Assembly (NCBI RefSeq): GCF_016342275.1
Contig: NZ_JAEIOT010000015.1
Coordinates: forward strand, 178,850 to 242,849
DNA: 64,000 nt
Direction: 5' to 3'
From: Corynebacterium marambiense
GTDB taxonomy: Bacteria > Actinomycetota > Actinomycetes > Mycobacteriales > Mycobacteriaceae
The position numbers and the translations under genes were made by a program. Below, piece after piece: positions 45,041 to 54,248 of this stretch. Under the pieces are notes generated by a model. That model was not told where the DNA came from, searched no databases, and worked only from the letters and a program-made list of their open reading frames with translations. Every line of letters starts with the position of its first letter. Positions within the stretch are counted from its first letter, which is position 1.

Positions 45041-46606
45041 GGCTCTTTCGTTTGGGGGTGTGTCATGGGCGCAGGACCGTGGTGGTGACCGGGGTGAGGT
45101 CGGCGGTCCTGGGGATGTGAAGATGAGGGTTGTCTACGCCTGTGTCCCACACCACCAGGACCTGCCGTGAACACTACTTACCGCCAGTCTGCTCGCGGAG
45201 ACCATGTGCCGCACCGTGGAGTTGCGGGGTGACGATCACCGATACCGTGGTCGAGGACGACCGGATGTACCTGTTTCTGTGCCCCGGTCACCATGGACCC
45301 GGCATACCCCGGGACACAAGGTCGCGGGCCGGTTGCGTGATCATCTCGAGTGCCCGGTCACCGGTTCGCTGGTTGTCGGGCAGCCCACCGGGCTGCACGT
45401 GTGGTGACCCGGGTTCATCTGCGGCAACTGCGGCACGAGGGTATTCCGAGCGCAGTTACCGCTTCCGGCAGAATCGAGGGCCACGATTACCTGCCGGGGC
45501 ACGAGGTGGATCCTGCAACGGTTCGGCGGTCGACCGCGCCAGGGTTTTCCCGCGATCCTCGTAGCAGCACTCGGTGTGGGTGGGGCCCTGGTTAACGGCC
45601 TCGCAGTAGAAGCCGTGCGGGATCTGGTCTACGACGATGGGCATCACCTTGAAGGGGGGACGGGTGCTGGGCGTCGATGAGCACAGGTTCGCGGGGAGGG
45701 CAGCAGCGCGTTCGCCACCGTTTTGGTGGACCTTCACACCGGTGGTCGACGGGTAGCGGGTCGGCCTGTCTGCCGGAGACATGGTCCAGGTCCGCTGCGC
45801 GAAGGCCTTCACCGGCTGGTTGGGTGCTTGTGATCGGCAGTTGCGGGACCGGGTCAAGGTCGTGACCATGGGCGGGTTCGCCGGATAGCACACCGCGGCC
45901 GCGGCGGCAGTGCTTGCTGCACGCATGATCCTGATCCGCACCGGGTTGTGCACCGAGCGGTAATACACCCGTCTCGACACTTGCTTTGACCGCCGATGAC
46001 TGACGCGTTGGGGTGGTGGTCTACCGCGTCTACCAGCGACTCATCGATACCTGTGCTGATCCTCGGCGCCGGGACGGCAGGATCGCCATGGACAAGGTGC
46101 TTCGCTCGATCCATCGCGGTGTGCCAAAGGCTCTTGGCCGGAACTTGTCCATCTCGGCCGGTCACTGTGGACATGACGCCGCAAGATCTGGGCTTATTTC
46201 GACACCGGCACAAGCAACAGCCCTCGTCGAAGCGATCAACGCACGCCTCGGATACCTTCGCGGCATCGCCGTGGGTTTTCCGCAAGCCCAACCAACATCC
46301 TGCGTCCCTTCGCCCACTCCGGGTGACTCCCCAACCAGATCAACGCACTCTAAAACCAGAAGAACCGGTTTGTGTCTTCCGGATCTCGTTTTCTGTGGTC
46401 GCGGAGCTGACCCGGGCCAAGCGATGGTCCACAGACCGGGATCAGCTCGCTGGATTGGACCCGACTGGGATGAATCACACAGAAAATCTGGGGATAGGTG
46501 GATTCTGTCCGGGGGCGGTGTGGATCGTAAAGAAGACAACGACCGAGGAGCAGTGCGGAACCGTCGCAGACTAGGTGACTGGCGTCCGGGTATGAACGAA
46601 AGAGCG
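45041..46606 (+). mobile_element. Degenerate ISL3-family insertion sequence (IS1207/IS31831-like)
   Basis: The left end reads GGCTCTTTCGTTTGGGGGTG; near the right end the complement of CGCTCTTTCGTTC is found at 46594-46606, giving an 11-bp identical terminal repeat with one outer mismatch, in the style of ISL3 ends. Between them lies a broken transposase. No target duplication was found at the flanks. About 240 bases after the transposase remnant are of lower GC and unexplained. Confidence 0.55.
45175..46360 (+). pseudogene. Remnant ISL3-family transposase (frameshifts, stops, internal deletion)
   Basis: Pieces in changing frames follow the ISL3 transposase order: MCRTVEL then GVTITDTVVEDDRMYLF, the zinc-finger-like FICGNCGTRVFRAQLPLP, TRWILQRF, VEAVRDLVYDDGHHLEG, LGVDEHRF, DMVQVRCAKAFTGWL, VKVVTMGGFAG, VYQRLIDTCADP, and the end LVEAINARLGYLRGIAVGF. 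The stretch between the DDE middle part and the C-terminal part is shorter than in intact elements. It cannot encode a working transposase. Confidence 0.75.
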
Positions 46607-47117
46607 GAAACATACATGTGTCGACAAATGATAGTGGTGGCCCTTTTCTTTGTTCGATTTTCCGCAGTTTGAGGGGAGCTGTGCGGCCGCGGCAGGTGAG
46701 ATTGCGGCCGCGGCAGGTGAGATTTAGCCCCGACTGTCTCGACCTGTCACCATCGAAGAACATCAGTTGGTAGACATCTTTTTCAGAAAAGGTGCCGGGA
46801 GCTGCAGGGTCAAGGGAGTTTAGGGGTGGAGTATTGGAATCCGGTACTGCGAACCGGAGGCGGTCACACCCCTACCGGAGTCAAAGTGTTTTACAGAATA
46901 TCCTTGGAGATTGTAATTGATGGTGTCCACCCAAAGGGAAGGGGCTGGACACCTTCCGAGGTTTCAGCGGCGGGAGGGTGATTGTATTTATTGCCAGATA
47001 TGAAGCGGGTTTTGCTTTCCAGTGTAAAAGTGCGCGATTCTGATAGTCGCCGCCGAAAAAATGGTGCGCGGCTGGGTCGGGGACACCGGGTGTGGCCCGC
47101 CGTCGGCCGGTGGTCGA
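46607..47117. other. Intergenic DNA of lower GC without a supported gene
   Basis: About 510 bases right of the IS remnant. Apart from a 21-bp tandem duplication (46682-46723), no protein-like frame or clear signal was found. Composition is visibly less GC-rich than neighbouring genes. Confidence 0.4.
46682..46723. repeat. Tandem duplication of a 21-bp unit
   Basis: TGCGGCCGCGGCAGGTGAGAT occurs twice head to tail (46682-46702, 46703-46723), each copy with the octamer GCGGCCGC. Significance unknown. Confidence 0.85.
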
Positions 47118-47615
47118 TCAGAATGGGGCCGGGATCTTGATTGCGTGGCTCCGGAGAACGGAAGCCGCCGTGGTCGCCCAGGAAGCTCCGGCGATGAGTC
47201 CCACAATGGTCAGACAGGCGGTGATCTCTGCCCGATCGGACATTGATCCGGAAAGGAGGCCCGGCAGGCGCCCTGCGATTAGCACGAGAGCGACGATCCA
47301 GAGCACCTTCGCCGCGGTGCCCCACAGATGTGCCCGACGACGGAGATCTGAACGGATCATTCCGAGTTCCACGTCCAGCACCGCGTCGTCAGCGCGCCCA
47401 AGGATGTAGTTGTCCAGTGCCGGAAGATCCCGCAGAGGGGGGCATCCGGATTCGGTGAGCAGTTCGAACTCGGCTACCGGGCCACGGGGTCGAGGTTTCA
47501 GGGCGGTCGTCCACGCCCGTCGCGCCGTGGTTCGCGCGCCCGCGAGGCTGATGAGAGTGACCAACATGTGTGAGAGCCCGATTGCGAAGATCGCCGCTGC
47601 TGTGTAACCGATCAT
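47118..47615 (-). CDS. Hypothetical membrane protein (pair, downstream member)
   Basis: A 165-residue protein with an N-terminal helix (MIGYTAAAIFAIGLSHMLVTL), a charged middle with ALDNYILGRADDAVLDVELG, and two further hydrophobic segments (KVLWIVALVLIAGRLPGLL, TACLTIVGLIAGASWA). The ATG at 47615 overlaps the stop of the upstream gene by 4 bases, which sets the start. No family recognised; co-translation with its neighbour suggests a membrane pair. Confidence 0.65.
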   Translation of the reverse strand: MIGYTAAAIFAIGLSHMLVTLISLAGARTTARRAWTTALKPRPRGPVAEFELLTESGCPPLRDLPALDNYILGRADDAVLDVELGMIRSDLRRRAHLWGTAAKVLWIVALVLIAGRLPGLLSGSMSDRAEITACLTIVGLIAGASWATTAASVLRSHAIKIPAPF

Positions 47616-48259
47616 CGGAGAACATCCCCGGGTCGGAGAAACGCGCTGGCCCAGAAGAACAGACACAGTGCGACTGTGGACAACAGACACCCGGTGTGGA
47701 CGTTGTTCCGGATATTGTCCGTGAGGCCGTGGATGAGCAGCGCCAGGCCGATCCCCAGGGCGACGCAGCAGAGGAAGGTCGCCACCAGCCAGTAGCTCAA
47801 CTGACGTTGCGCCGTCGGGCGGAGAAGATACGCCTCAGTCCCCGAGGGCAACCGCCAGAGGCTGAAGAACGCCCTTCCGGGGCGTGCCGCCCGGTGGTGT
47901 CTGCGCCGGGTGGGCTCAGGTTGAGTGTCGGCCACGGGCCCCGGGGAAACGGGCGGCTCGGGCTCTGCCGGTGGGGTGAGGGAACGGGCTGGGGTGTTGC
48001 GCACGGTATCCCGGTGCGAGTTCACCTTCTGCCGGAACAAGTCGGTGGGTTCCGGCCTCGGGAGACCGGTGGGTGTTGTCGCAGGCTTTCCGCCTGGCGT
48101 CGGCGGGGGCCACGATGAGGTGGTCGGGGCCCCGTGGCTGATCGCGATGAATTCGGCACCGGTGGGCACCCGGAACGACTCGGTGTCCAGTCGGACAACA
48201 GGAGCGGGGGCAACAACGTCGTCATCGTTGCGGGCGTGCCGTCCCCGGGGTGGTGTCAT
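47612..48259 (-). CDS. Hypothetical membrane protein with Pro-rich N-terminal region
   Basis: A 215-residue protein. The first about 130 residues are Pro/Thr/Arg-rich and likely disordered, then LSYWLVATFLCCVALGIGLALL-type helices (two segments: YWLVATFLCCVALGIGLAL and GCLLSTVALCLFFWASAF). AAGGACG lies 6-8 bases before the ATG at 48259. It is the first gene of a two-gene operon. Function unknown. Confidence 0.65.
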   Translation of the reverse strand: MTPPRGRHARNDDDVVAPAPVVRLDTESFRVPTGAEFIAISHGAPTTSSWPPPTPGGKPATTPTGLPRPEPTDLFRQKVNSHRDTVRNTPARSLTPPAEPEPPVSPGPVADTQPEPTRRRHHRAARPGRAFFSLWRLPSGTEAYLLRPTAQRQLSYWLVATFLCCVALGIGLALLIHGLTDNIRNNVHTGCLLSTVALCLFFWASAFLRPGDVLR

Positions 48260-48362
48260 CCGAGACGTCCTTCCTCGTCATCGTCGGACGCGGGTGCAGG
48301 ACCGCCGCGCCACCCGACTGTTTCTACGGGACACTATAAGGCAGACCCCTGGGGAAATGGGA

Positions 48363-48396
48363 CAACCCGGAAGAGGACCGTGTCCTTTCCGGGTTG
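48363..48396 (-). terminator. Terminator after pmmB
   Basis: CAACCCGGAA / TTCCGGGTTG arms (48363-48372, 48387-48396) with partly paired interior (GAGGAC/GTCC), about 45 bases beyond the pmmB stop on the minus strand. Confidence 0.65.
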
Positions 48397-48439
48397 GGCT
48401 GGGAATGGACTGGTCAAAGCCTGGCTGCGGGCGGGATCA

Positions 48440-50149
48440 TTATCCCATCCCGGTGGCTGCGGCCATGTCCGTCTTGAGCTGCTCCAGACGGGCGGCAGCG
48501 GCTGCGTGCGGGACGCTATCGTTGGCCGCTACCGGCAGGACCACCTCGAGATAGCACTTGAGCTTTGGTTCGGTTCCGGAGGGTCGCACGATGACGCGAT
48601 CGTCGTCGCGGGTGACCAGGAGCATGCCGTCGGTCGGGGGTAAACCCCGGTAGCCGTCGAGGAGATCCGCACACTCGACGACGGGAGAGCCCGTGAGCTG
48701 ACTCGGCGGCGCGGAACGCAGCGTGCGCATGCCTTCCGCAATGAGCGACGTGTCCGCCACCCGGAACGTCAGTGGGGCCGTGGCGTGGAGACCGTGTCTC
48801 CGTGCGAGGTCATCGAGCTCGTCCTGCAGGGACCGCCCGTCGGACTTCACCCCGGCGGCTAGTGAACACAGGGTCACCGCGGCGGTTACCCCGTCCTTGT
48901 CGCGGACACGGGTGGGGTCACAGCAGTACCCGATCGCCTCCTCGTAGCCGAAAATCATGCCCGGGGTTCGGGCGATCCACTTGAATCCGGTCAGGGTCGC
49001 CTCGTGCCGCAGACCGTGGGCCTCCGCGATCCGGGCGAGCAGACGACCGGAGACGATGGAGCTCGCCAGCACTGTGCCTTCCCCGGTATCACCGTTTTCT
49101 CGCCGGGCCGCCAGGAACTCGCCGAGGAGAGCCCCGATCTCGTCACCGGTGAGTTGCCGCCACCCGGCGGGTGCGTCCGCGTCCGGGATGGCTGTGGAGC
49201 AGCGGTCGGCGTCCGGGTCGAGCGCGATGATGATGTCGGCGTCGATCTCCCGGGCCAGCTCCATCGACAGGTCGAGTGCCCCAGGTTCCTCCGGGTTCGG
49301 AAACGCGACGGTGGGGAAGTCGGGGTCCGGCTCAGCCTGGCCGGGAACGAGGTGCACGTCCGTGAACCCGGCCGCTTCCAGGGCGCTGACAGCGGTGGAC
49401 CCACCGACTCCGTGCATCGGTGTGAGCACCACCTTGAGGTCCGAGCGGGACTCATCCGTCGCCGGGAACGCCCGCCCGATCTCCTCGGCACGGGACAGGT
49501 AGGCATCGAGGACATCGACGTGCTCCACCTTCTCCCACGCGAGCGCGATCTCGTCCGCGGGAGATGCCGCGGCGATGGCGTCGGCGATCTCGGCGTCCGC
49601 CGGGCTGATCAGCTGGACACCTTCCGCGGGCCCCGGAGCGACTCGGCCACCCAGGTAGACCTTGTAGCCGTTGTCGTCCGGGGGATTGTGGGAGGCGGTG
49701 ACCATGATTCCCGCATCGGCGCCCAGGTGCCGGACCGCGAATGCAGTGACCGGGGTGGGCAACTGGGCGGGCAGCACCAGTGCGCGTCCCCCCGCTGCGG
49801 CGACCACACCCGCCGCGGCCTTCCGGAAGTCGGCGGAACCGTGGCGGGCGTCGCAGCCGATCACCACCGTGGGGGTGTCGTCGACCTGATCGTTCAACCA
49901 GGACATCAGTCCGTGGGTCGCGCGGGTGACCACGGCGCGGTTCATCCGGGTCTCCCCGGCACCGACTCTGCCCCGCAGTCCGGCCGTGCCGAACATCAGG
50001 GGGCCCGCGAAGCGGGACTCCAGTTCTGTGACGGCTGCACTGTCCGCGGTGGAGCTCGCCGCCGCGTCGATGAGTTGGTTGAGTTCCTCCCGCGTCGCGG
50101 GATCGGGGTCGTGGGACGCCCAGTCGCGCGCCCGGTCGATGAGGGTCAT
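48440..50149 (-). CDS. pmmB: Phosphomannomutase/phosphoglucomutase family, probable phosphopentomutase role (PmmB)
   Basis: A 569-residue alpha-D-phosphohexomutase. The phosphoserine loop is MVTASHNPPDDNGYKVY, the metal loop IALDPDADRCSTA, the sugar loop FGYEEAIGYCCDP, and the phosphate-binding loop RPSGTEPKLKCYLE. The ATG at 50149 has AAAGG at 10 bases; a GTG three codons earlier overlaps that site. As third gene after deoA-deoC it probably interconverts pentose 1- and 5-phosphates so that deoxyribose 1-phosphate can reach DeoC (inferred from context; the family acts mainly on hexose phosphates). Confidence 0.9.
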   Translation of the reverse strand: MTLIDRARDWASHDPDPATREELNQLIDAAASSTADSAAVTELESRFAGPLMFGTAGLRGRVGAGETRMNRAVVTRATHGLMSWLNDQVDDTPTVVIGCDARHGSADFRKAAAGVVAAAGGRALVLPAQLPTPVTAFAVRHLGADAGIMVTASHNPPDDNGYKVYLGGRVAPGPAEGVQLISPADAEIADAIAAASPADEIALAWEKVEHVDVLDAYLSRAEEIGRAFPATDESRSDLKVVLTPMHGVGGSTAVSALEAAGFTDVHLVPGQAEPDPDFPTVAFPNPEEPGALDLSMELAREIDADIIIALDPDADRCSTAIPDADAPAGWRQLTGDEIGALLGEFLAARRENGDTGEGTVLASSIVSGRLLARIAEAHGLRHEATLTGFKWIARTPGMIFGYEEAIGYCCDPTRVRDKDGVTAAVTLCSLAAGVKSDGRSLQDELDDLARRHGLHATAPLTFRVADTSLIAEGMRTLRSAPPSQLTGSPVVECADLLDGYRGLPPTDGMLLVTRDDDRVIVRPSGTEPKLKCYLEVVLPVAANDSVPHAAAAARLEQLKTDMAAATGMG

Positions 50150-50188
50150 GCAGATCACGCCTTTCTGGCGGAATAGGGGTGGTACGAG

Positions 50189-50851
50189 TCAGTCGGTGAG
50201 TCCGTCGAGGACGGTGGCTGAGGAGGACAGTCCGAGCCGGGTGGCCCCGGCCTCGACCATCGCGACGGCGTCCTCGGCACTGCGGATGCCGCCGGAGGCC
50301 TTGACCCCGAGCCGACCACCGACGGTGTCGGCCATGAGCTTCACCGCGTGGACGCTGGCGCCACCGGCCGGGTGGAACCCGGTGGAGGTCTTGACGAAGT
50401 CGGCACCGGCGGCCTCCGCGGCTCGGCAGGCCGCGACGATCGCGTCGTCGTCCAGTGCAGCGGACTCGATGATGACCTTCAGGACCACTGGCGTGGGGCA
50501 GGCTTTGCGTACGGCGCGGATCTCGGACTCGAGCTCATCGAAGCGATTCTCCTGCGCCAGGGCGATGTTGATGACCATGTCGACTTCGTCGGCGCCGTCG
50601 CTGACCGCGCGGGCGGCCTCCGCGGCCTTGATCTCGGGCTTGACCGCGCCGGAGGGGAATCCGACGACGGTGGCGACGTGCAGCCCTTCGGGTACCTCGA
50701 CGGGCAGCTGGGAGGGGGAGACGCAGACGGAGTAGCAGTTCAGCTTCGCGGCCTCGGTGACGAGGTCTGCGACCTGGTCGGCGGTGGCCTCCGGCTTGAG
50801 GAGGGTGTGGTCGATGATGTGGGCGATCTCTGCGCGGGTGTGGGTACTCAT
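50189..50851 (-). CDS. deoC: Deoxyribose-phosphate aldolase
   Basis: A 220-residue class I aldolase cleaving 2-deoxyribose 5-phosphate to glyceraldehyde 3-phosphate and acetaldehyde. The Schiff-base Lys is in [15 protein letters not shown], a second Lys in [26 protein letters not shown] is the N-terminal motif. It is 25 bases after deoA and followed by pmmB. Length is typical. Confidence 0.96.
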   Translation of the reverse strand: MSTHTRAEIAHIIDHTLLKPEATADQVADLVTEAAKLNCYSVCVSPSQLPVEVPEGLHVATVVGFPSGAVKPEIKAAEAARAVSDGADEVDMVINIALAQENRFDELESEIRAVRKACPTPVVLKVIIESAALDDDAIVAACRAAEAAGADFVKTSTGFHPAGGASVHAVKLMADTVGGRLGVKASGGIRSAEDAVAMVEAGATRLGLSSSATVLDGLTD

Positions 50852-50876
50852 GTCTTCTCAGGTCTCCTTGGATGGG

Positions 50877-52169
<1,293 letters not shown>

Positions 52170-52273
52170 GTCGTGCTCCTTGTGCGGCTGTGGCTACCGG
52201 CCATGGTGTGTGACCGGGATCAAATCAGTCAAACCCTTGTGTGGTGGTCCACAGCCCGATTATCATGAGGACA

Positions 52274-52309
52274 TGAACAAATGTCAATGAAAAAGTTGAC
52301 AACTGTTCA
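52274..52309. promoter_or_regulatory. Candidate DeoR operator between deoA and cdd
   Basis: Arms TGAACAAATGTCAA (52274-52287) and TTGACAACTGTTCA (52296-52309) are inverted with 12 of 14 bases matching. TGAACAAATGTCAAT resembles the Bacillus DeoR site. It lies in the shared promoter region of the two nucleoside operons. Confidence 0.55.
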
Positions 52310-52342
52310 TATGATCTCCGTCCCCGCCCCGAAGGATTCGAC

Positions 52343-52756
52343 ATGTCCGTCTCCGACGCAGAACTTCTCGACCGCGCCCGCGCTGCTGCGCACAGCGCCT
52401 ATGCACCCTATTCTGATTTCCCGGTGGGGGCTGCCCTCTTGCTCGAGGACGGCCGCATCGTCACCGGCTGCAACGTGGAGAACGCCTCCTACGGTTTGAC
52501 GATCTGTGCCGAACGCACCGCCGCAGGTCGGATGATCGTCGAGCGGGAGGCCGGGCCTGCCGGGGCACGCCCGCACATCGTCGCCGCCGCCGTCGCCGGT
52601 CTGAAGGCCGCCCCCTGTCATCCCTGCGGCGCGTGCCGGCAGGTGCTCGGCGAATTCAGCTGCGACCGGGTGGTTGTCGAGGGTCCCTCCGGGAACCCGG
52701 TCAGCATCGCTTTCGCCGAACTCCTGCCGCACGCCTTCGGTCCGGACTCCCTCTAG
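52343..52756 (+). CDS. cdd: Cytidine deaminase
   Basis: A 137-residue zinc deaminase converting (deoxy)cytidine to (deoxy)uridine. The zinc and proton-shuttle motifs are ICAERTAAGRM and PCHPCGACRQVLGEF; AYAPYSDFPVGAALL and GCNVENASYGLTICA are family blocks. GAAGGA precedes the ATG. It supplies uridine nucleosides for DeoA and is followed by nupC. Confidence 0.95.
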   Translation: MSVSDAELLDRARAAAHSAYAPYSDFPVGAALLLEDGRIVTGCNVENASYGLTICAERTAAGRMIVEREAGPAGARPHIVAAAVAGLKAAPCHPCGACRQVLGEFSCDRVVVEGPSGNPVSIAFAELLPHAFGPDSL

Positions 52757-52808
52757 AACACCCTCGCACACCTCTCCCCACCAAACACCCCGACCATTAG
52801 GAGACCCC

Positions 52809-54023
52809 ATGGACCGCTTCCAGGGACTGCTGGGCATCGCCCTCATCTTCGGCCTGGCGATACTGTTCTCCCGACATCGCTCCGCCATCAAGTGGCGCAC
52901 TCTGGGGGTCGGACTGCTCCTCCAGATTGCCTTCGCGCTCCTCGTCCTGAAATGGGACGTCGGATTCAATGTCCTGAAATCCATCGCGCACGGGCTGGAG
53001 AAACTCACCGAGTTCACCAATGTCGGTACCGAGTTCGTGTTCGGTGGGCTGTTCGGCGGAGACAACGGCTTCATCTTCGCGCTAAACGTCCTGCCCGTCA
53101 TCATCTTCCTGGGGGCGATCATCGGTGCCCTCTACTATCTCCGCGTCATCCAGTACTTCGTCGACATTCTCGGCGGCGCACTCAAGTGGCTGCTCGGCAC
53201 ATCCAAGGTGGAGAGTGTCTTCGCCTCCACGGTGATCTTTCTCGGCCAGTCCGAGGCGCCACTGGTGGTGTCCCCGTACCTCCCGAAGTTGACCCGCAGT
53301 GAACTCTTCGCGTGCATGACAGGTGGTTTCGCATCCGTCGCTGGCTCCACTCTCATCGGCTACTCACTCCTCGGAGCCCCGCTGGAATACCTGCTCGCGG
53401 CGTCCCTGATGAACGCGCCGGGCTCCCTGATTGTGGCCAAGGCTTTCATGCCCGAAACCGAGGAATCTGATCTTGACGCCAGCATCCGGGACGTCCGCGA
53501 CACTGAATCCAAGAACATCATCGACGCCATTGGCTCCGGTGCGATGGCGGGTGGCAAGATCGCCATCGCCGTTGGCTGCCTGCTCATCGCCTTCATTGCC
53601 CTGATCACCATGCTGTCGGCGATCATCGGTGGAATCGGGGGGTGGTTCGGGCAGGATAACTGGTCTCTCGAAGCAATGTTCGGAGTGTTCTTCGCTCCTG
53701 TCGCCTGGCTGATCGGTGTCCCCTGGTCGGAAGCGCTCGACGTGGGCAACTTCATCGGGCAGAAGACGGTGATCAACGAGTTTGTCGGCTTCTCATCCTT
53801 CGGCCCGCAGGTCGATTCCTTCTCCCCGAAGACCGTGATGATCACGACCTTCGCGCTCGCCGGATTCGCGAACTTCAGTTCCATCGCCATCCAGATCGGC
53901 GCGATCGGCGGCCTCGTGCCGGAACGCCGTGGTGAAGTCGCAAAGCTCGGCCCCTGGGCGCTCCTCGGTGGGTTCACCGTCAACATGCTCAATGCCGCCA
54001 TCGTCGGTGTGGTGGCCTTCTGA
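52809..54023 (+). CDS. nupC: NupC-type concentrative nucleoside transporter (CNT family)
   Basis: A 404-residue cation-coupled nucleoside importer with about ten membrane segments. Family motifs: FLGQSEAPLVVSPYLP, LTRSELFACMTGGFASVAGS, NEFVGFSSFG and FANFSSIAIQIGAIGGLVPE. TAGGAG precedes the ATG at 52809; in-frame codons upstream overlap cdd and are not membrane-like. Operon with cdd, then a terminator. Confidence 0.94.
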   Translation: MDRFQGLLGIALIFGLAILFSRHRSAIKWRTLGVGLLLQIAFALLVLKWDVGFNVLKSIAHGLEKLTEFTNVGTEFVFGGLFGGDNGFIFALNVLPVIIFLGAIIGALYYLRVIQYFVDILGGALKWLLGTSKVESVFASTVIFLGQSEAPLVVSPYLPKLTRSELFACMTGGFASVAGSTLIGYSLLGAPLEYLLAASLMNAPGSLIVAKAFMPETEESDLDASIRDVRDTESKNIIDAIGSGAMAGGKIAIAVGCLLIAFIALITMLSAIIGGIGGWFGQDNWSLEAMFGVFFAPVAWLIGVPWSEALDVGNFIGQKTVINEFVGFSSFGPQVDSFSPKTVMITTFALAGFANFSSIAIQIGAIGGLVPERRGEVAKLGPWALLGGFTVNMLNAAIVGVVAF

Positions 54024-54043
54024 CACCTGAATGCCTGAATCAG

Positions 54044-54081
54044 AAAATGCCTGCACGGCTAACAGTCCGTGTGGGCATTTT
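54044..54081 (+). terminator. Terminator after nupC
   Basis: AAAATGCCTGCACGG / CCGTGTGGGCATTTT (54044-54058, 54067-54081) form a nearly perfect stem with a T-rich end, 21 bases after the nupC stop. Confidence 0.8.
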
Positions 54082-54248
54082 CCTATTCGGGATCGTGGTC
54101 GACTCTGCCCGTCGGAAAATGGTTGTGGCGGTGAGTATTTTGCCGAGAAAATTAAAATGTGACGCAAGGCACTATCCTGGGCGCTATTGTGGTGGAAACA
54201 CACTGCGGGGCCGGTGTTCGCCCCATACCCGAATGAGGAGGCGATCTC

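Noticed and set aside
46891..47325. 144-codon minus-strand frame at the edge of the decayed zone
   Set aside because: It overlaps the membrane-protein gene and has an Arg/Pro-rich, unlikely composition.
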